DNA of 64,000 bases from positions 2,989,501-3,053,500 of the forward strand of contig NC_010528.1 in assembly GCF_000069785.1 (NCBI RefSeq), written 5' to 3'. Under the pieces are notes generated by a model, which did no database searches, was not told the origin of the DNA, and saw nothing but the letters and a program-made list of their open reading frames with translations. Position numbers and translations under genes: made by a program. The DNA is from Cupriavidus taiwanensis LMG 19424 (GTDB taxonomy: Bacteria; Pseudomonadota; Gammaproteobacteria; Burkholderiales; Burkholderiaceae). Below are positions 61,270-64,000 of this stretch, in pieces; within the stretch, counting starts at the first letter, position 1, and every line of letters begins with the position of its first letter.

Positions 61270-61301
61270 CTGAAACAAAAGCTCCCGCGCGGGGCGGGAG
61301 C
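61270..61301 (-). terminator. Terminator-like hairpin between mlaC and mlaB
   Basis: GCTCCCGC (61281-61288) / GCGGGAGC (61294-61301) with a 5-nt loop, followed leftward by TTTTGTTTC. It lies inside the operon and could attenuate mlaB and downstream genes relative to mlaEDAC. Confidence 0.6.
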
Positions 61302-61376
61302 CTGTGCCGCGAACGGCCATTGTAGTGCAACTTCGGCGCGCCGTGCTGCATAGCAGCGACGCGACGCCAGCGCAGC

Positions 61377-62006
61377 TTAGCTCTTGGCGTTGGCGAGCTG
61401 GCGGTTGCGGTCCTGCAGCGTCTTGATCACGCCCTCGACGCCCTGCTGGCCGACGATGGTGTTGAAGCTGCCCTTGTAGGCCTCGGTCAGCCATGCGCCC
61501 AGCACGTTGATGTCATAGACCTTCCAGCCCTGCGCGGTCTTTTCCAGGCGGTAGTCCATCTGGATCGGCTCGCCCTTGTTGATGACCTGGGTGCGGATGG
61601 TGGCATCGGTATCGTCGGCGGTGCCGCGGTACGGACGGTATTGCACGGTCTGGTCGCGGATCTGCGCGATGGCACCGGCGTAGGTGCGGATCAGCAGGGT
61701 CTTGAATTCCTCGGTGATCTGCTTCTGCTGCTCGGGCGTGGCCTTGGACCAGTTGCGGCCCATGGCGATCTGCGTGGTCTTCTGGAAGTTGGCGTTAGGG
61801 ATGATCTTCTGTTCGACCAGCGCGGTGATCTTGCCGATATTGCCGGCCTGCATGTCCTTGTCGGCCTTCACGGTCGACATCACGTCATTGACCACGGCCT
61901 TGACCAGCCCGTCCGGGGTGGCGGCGTCCTGAGCCGATACCTGGGCCTGCGCGGTCCCCGCGAAGGCAACCGCCGTCAGGAGGGGGAGCAACAGTCGCTT
62001 GAGCAT
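61377..62006 (-). CDS. mlaC: Periplasmic phospholipid-binding protein MlaC
   Basis: 209 residues. Signal peptide LLLPLLTAVAFAGTAQAQ, then the MlaC/Tol-Tol fold: VEQKIIPNANFQKTTQIAMGRNWSKATPEQQ and VYDINVLGAWLTEAYKGSF. Shuttles phospholipid between MlaA at the outer membrane and MlaFEDB at the inner membrane. 199 bp after mlaA. Confidence 0.95.
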   Translation of the reverse strand: MLKRLLLPLLTAVAFAGTAQAQVSAQDAATPDGLVKAVVNDVMSTVKADKDMQAGNIGKITALVEQKIIPNANFQKTTQIAMGRNWSKATPEQQKQITEEFKTLLIRTYAGAIAQIRDQTVQYRPYRGTADDTDATIRTQVINKGEPIQMDYRLEKTAQGWKVYDINVLGAWLTEAYKGSFNTIVGQQGVEGVIKTLQDRNRQLANAKS

Positions 62007-62205
62007 GTGAGATTTCCTTCTTTATCAAAGAGGTCGTGACCCGCATGCCGGGGCTTCGATGCACGCCGGCCGGCCATGGGCCCTTTCGGATTGGAACATA
62101 GCGGCGTCGCGCGCATTGCCATCAAAAGCGCATCGGACGCCACCTTCAAACAATTTGTTTCAGCGGTCACAGCGCATTCACAGCGCCAGTGCCGTGTTCG
62201 CCGCC

Positions 62206-63129
62206 TCAGCGGAAGCGCACTCCCGGCATACCCGGCAGCACCGGCGGCAACGGCATGCTCTGGCCTTCCGGCTGAGTCTCGCCCGCTGCGCCCGGCTTGG
62301 GCGGCTCGGCGGCCGGGGCGGAAGCGCCGTCCGCCGACGGAGCCGGCGCCGGTGCTGGTGCTGGTACGGCACTGGCGTCCGTCGCGGCGGGCGCCGGCGC
62401 TGCGCCTTCCGCCTCGGCTTCGTCGTCGCTACCCGGCGGATTGCCGTCGTAGATCAGGTACTGGCGCCGCTGCAGGTAGGAATCGCGCAGGAACGAGTAC
62501 TTGTCCAGCGCCGCCTGTTCCAGCAGGCTGCTGGCCCCCAGCAGCTGGGCGCGGCCGGCGACGATGCGCACGCCGACCAGCGAGTTGCGCAGCGAAACCG
62601 GGTAGAAATACGCCGACGGGTCCGCCTGGCGGTCCACCAGCATGCCGGCGGTGTCGCGGAAGGTGCTGGGGCCGAACAGCGGCAGCACCAGGTACGGACC
62701 GGCCGGCACGCCCCACACGCCCAGCGTCTGGCCGAAGTCTTCCTTGTACTTCGGCAGGCCGGCCGGGGTGGCGATGTCGATCAGGCCGCCGATGCCCAGC
62801 ACGGTGTTCATCGCCACGCGCATGGTGTCTTCGGCCGCGCGCGTGGGCTTGCCCTGCAGCAGGTTGTTCACCGCCGAATAGACATCGCTGACGTTGGAGA
62901 AGAAATTCTCCACCGCGCGCTGCACCGGCGTCGGCATGTAGTCGGCATAGAGCTCGGCCACCGGGCGCAGGATGCCCTTGTCGAAGTCCTCGTTGATCTT
63001 CGAGACCTCTCGGTTGAACGGCTCCAGCGGATCCTTCGGATTGGCGGTGGGGCCCGTGGCGCAACCGGCAAGCGCCGCTGCGGCGGCGGCCGTGGCCAGG
63101 AGGTTGCGGATGGGGCGGGCGGCGTTCAC
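62206..63129 (-). CDS. mlaA: Outer-membrane lipoprotein MlaA (VacJ)
   Basis: 307 residues. Lipobox ALAGC after a short signal. The MlaA domain has DPLEPFNREVSKINEDFDKGILRPVAELY and GIGGLIDIATPAGLPKYKEDFGQTLGVWG. The last ~75 residues form a Pro/Ala-rich disordered tail not present in E. coli MlaA. The start overlaps the mlaD stop by 4 bp. MlaA is genetically separate from mlaFEDCB in E. coli but within the operon here. Confidence 0.95.
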   Translation of the reverse strand: MNAARPIRNLLATAAAAAALAGCATGPTANPKDPLEPFNREVSKINEDFDKGILRPVAELYADYMPTPVQRAVENFFSNVSDVYSAVNNLLQGKPTRAAEDTMRVAMNTVLGIGGLIDIATPAGLPKYKEDFGQTLGVWGVPAGPYLVLPLFGPSTFRDTAGMLVDRQADPSAYFYPVSLRNSLVGVRIVAGRAQLLGASSLLEQAALDKYSFLRDSYLQRRQYLIYDGNPPGSDDEAEAEGAAPAPAATDASAVPAPAPAPAPSADGASAPAAEPPKPGAAGETQPEGQSMPLPPVLPGMPGVRFR

Positions 63130-63638
63130 TTGAGATCTCCAGCCGGCGCCGGCGCACTGGCGCCGGTGGACGAGCCGCCGCCGGCATCGGCGGCCTTGTT
63201 GTACAGGAACTGCCCGATCAGGTTTTCGAGCACGACCGCGGACTGCGTCATGGTGATGCGCGCGCCGTCGGCCAGCATGGCCGTATCGCCGCCGGCTTCC
63301 AGGCCGATGTACTGCTCCCCCAGCAGGCCCGAGGTCAGGATCTTGGCCGAGGTGTCCTTCGGAAACTGGTAACGCGTCTCCAGGCTCATCTCGACGGTGG
63401 CCTGGTAGGTCTTGTCGTCGAAGCGGATCGCCGCGACCCGGCCGACCACCACGCCCGCGCTCTTGACCGGCGCGCGCGGCTTGAGCCCGCCGATATTGTC
63501 GAAGCGGGCCTGCACGGTATAGGTGTCCTGGAAGCTGAAGGCGCTCATGTTTCCCGCCTTGAGGGCGAGGAAGAGCAAGGCGACGAACCCTGCCGCCACA
63601 AACAGCCCCACCCAGAAATCGAGTGTGTTTTTTCTCAT
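63126..63638 (-). CDS. mlaD: MCE-domain protein MlaD
   Basis: 170 residues from ATG 63638 (AAAGAGATTCC upstream). The N-terminal anchor TLDFWVGLFVAAGFVALLFLAL is followed by one MCE domain (VQARFDNIGGLKPRAPVKSAGVVVGRV). Forms the hexameric periplasmic ring on MlaE. A TTG 18 nt earlier is possible but weaker. Confidence 0.94.
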   Translation of the reverse strand: MRKNTLDFWVGLFVAAGFVALLFLALKAGNMSAFSFQDTYTVQARFDNIGGLKPRAPVKSAGVVVGRVAAIRFDDKTYQATVEMSLETRYQFPKDTSAKILTSGLLGEQYIGLEAGGDTAMLADGARITMTQSAVVLENLIGQFLYNKAADAGGGSSTGASAPAPAGDLK

Positions 63639-63731
63639 TGGAATCTCTTTCTTCAACCCCGTAGTGTCGTGTCGCTGCCTTGTTGTCGCTGCCCTGTCAT
63701 CGTACTTCGCGCATGGTCTCGGCCGCCCGCC

Positions 63732-64000
63732 TCAGTTGCTGAACATCAGCGCGGTGAGCAGGAAATCCAGCCCCAGCACCGCCAGCGACGCGATGACCAC
63801 GGTGCGGGTGGTCGCGCGCGAGACGCCTTCCGGGGTGGGCCTGGCTTCGAAACCCTGGTACAGCGCAATGAACGTCACCGCGATGCCAAAGATAAAGCTC
63901 TTGATCACGCCATTGAGCACATCGGCGCGCACGTCCACGCCGCCCTGCATCTGCGACCAGAAGGCACCGGCGTCGACGCCGATCAGTTGCACCCCGACCA
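63732..64000 (-). CDS. mlaE: Mla ABC transporter permease MlaE, C-terminal part only
   Basis: The last ~88 codons are visible: [56 protein letters not shown] and a final hydrophobic helix. These are conserved MlaE elements. The N-terminus lies beyond the window. 93 bp separate it from mlaD. Confidence 0.93.
   Translation of the reverse strand, partial: VGVQLIGVDAGAFWSQMQGGVDVRADVLNGVIKSFIFGIAVTFIALYQGFEARPTPEGVSRATTRTVVIASLAVLGLDFLLTALMFSN

Overview
This 64 kb window is chromosomal DNA of a GC-rich beta-proteobacterium, most likely Cupriavidus or a close Burkholderiaceae relative. The support is the C/G-ending codon use, the petABC-sspA-sspB block, the hisGDCB-marC-hisHAFIE-tatABC block, an mla operon with mlaA inside it, and a general porin ending in Phe. 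No phage, insertion sequence or CRISPR array was seen. The species cannot be fixed from the sequence alone.

Region 1 (1-3554): the 5' part of ettA, a small Cys-rich protein ending in seven histidines, a YgjP-type metallopeptidase and a GH114 lipoprotein.

Region 2 (3555-19476): an accessory catabolic island and the most novel-looking part of the window. It has two tandem amidohydrolase-2 paralogues (the first lacks the HxH metal motif), a UbiD-family decarboxylase with its own UbiX-family flavin prenyltransferase, a three-subunit molybdenum hydroxylase, a COG0523 metallochaperone GTPase, two NCS2 purine-type permeases, an ATZ/TRZ-type deaminase, and LysR and AraC regulators. I infer uptake and breakdown of an N-heterocyclic, probably carboxylated, compound. 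A matching 33-bp dyad lies upstream of the first permease and in the lysR/molybdenum-hydroxylase divergent promoter, so one regulator may control both.

Region 3 (19576-27470): a sugar-acid island with a TRAP transporter (DctP and fused DctQM), a mannitol-dehydrogenase-family oxidoreductase, D-mannonate dehydratase, an RspB-like zinc dehydrogenase and a 2-keto-3-deoxygluconate kinase. Together they fit L-gulonate or fructuronate -> D-mannonate -> KDG -> KDPG.

Region 4 (27612-29720): a LytS/LytTR two-component system plus a stand-alone 2TM protein resembling the kinase membrane domain. Region 5 (29807-37960): a TetR-controlled acyl-CoA operon (isomerase, biotin carboxylase and biotin carrier as separate genes, carboxyltransferase, isovaleryl-CoA-dehydrogenase-like enzyme, acyl-CoA synthetase).

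Region 6 (38035-64000): housekeeping genes. In order: tRNA-Thr, sspB, sspA, petCBA, mscL, a Nif3-family gene, an HtrA-type protease, a porin, tatCBA, hinT, the his operon with marC inside it, murA, ibaG, an ABC-2 exporter pair, and mlaB, mlaC, mlaA, mlaD and part of mlaE.
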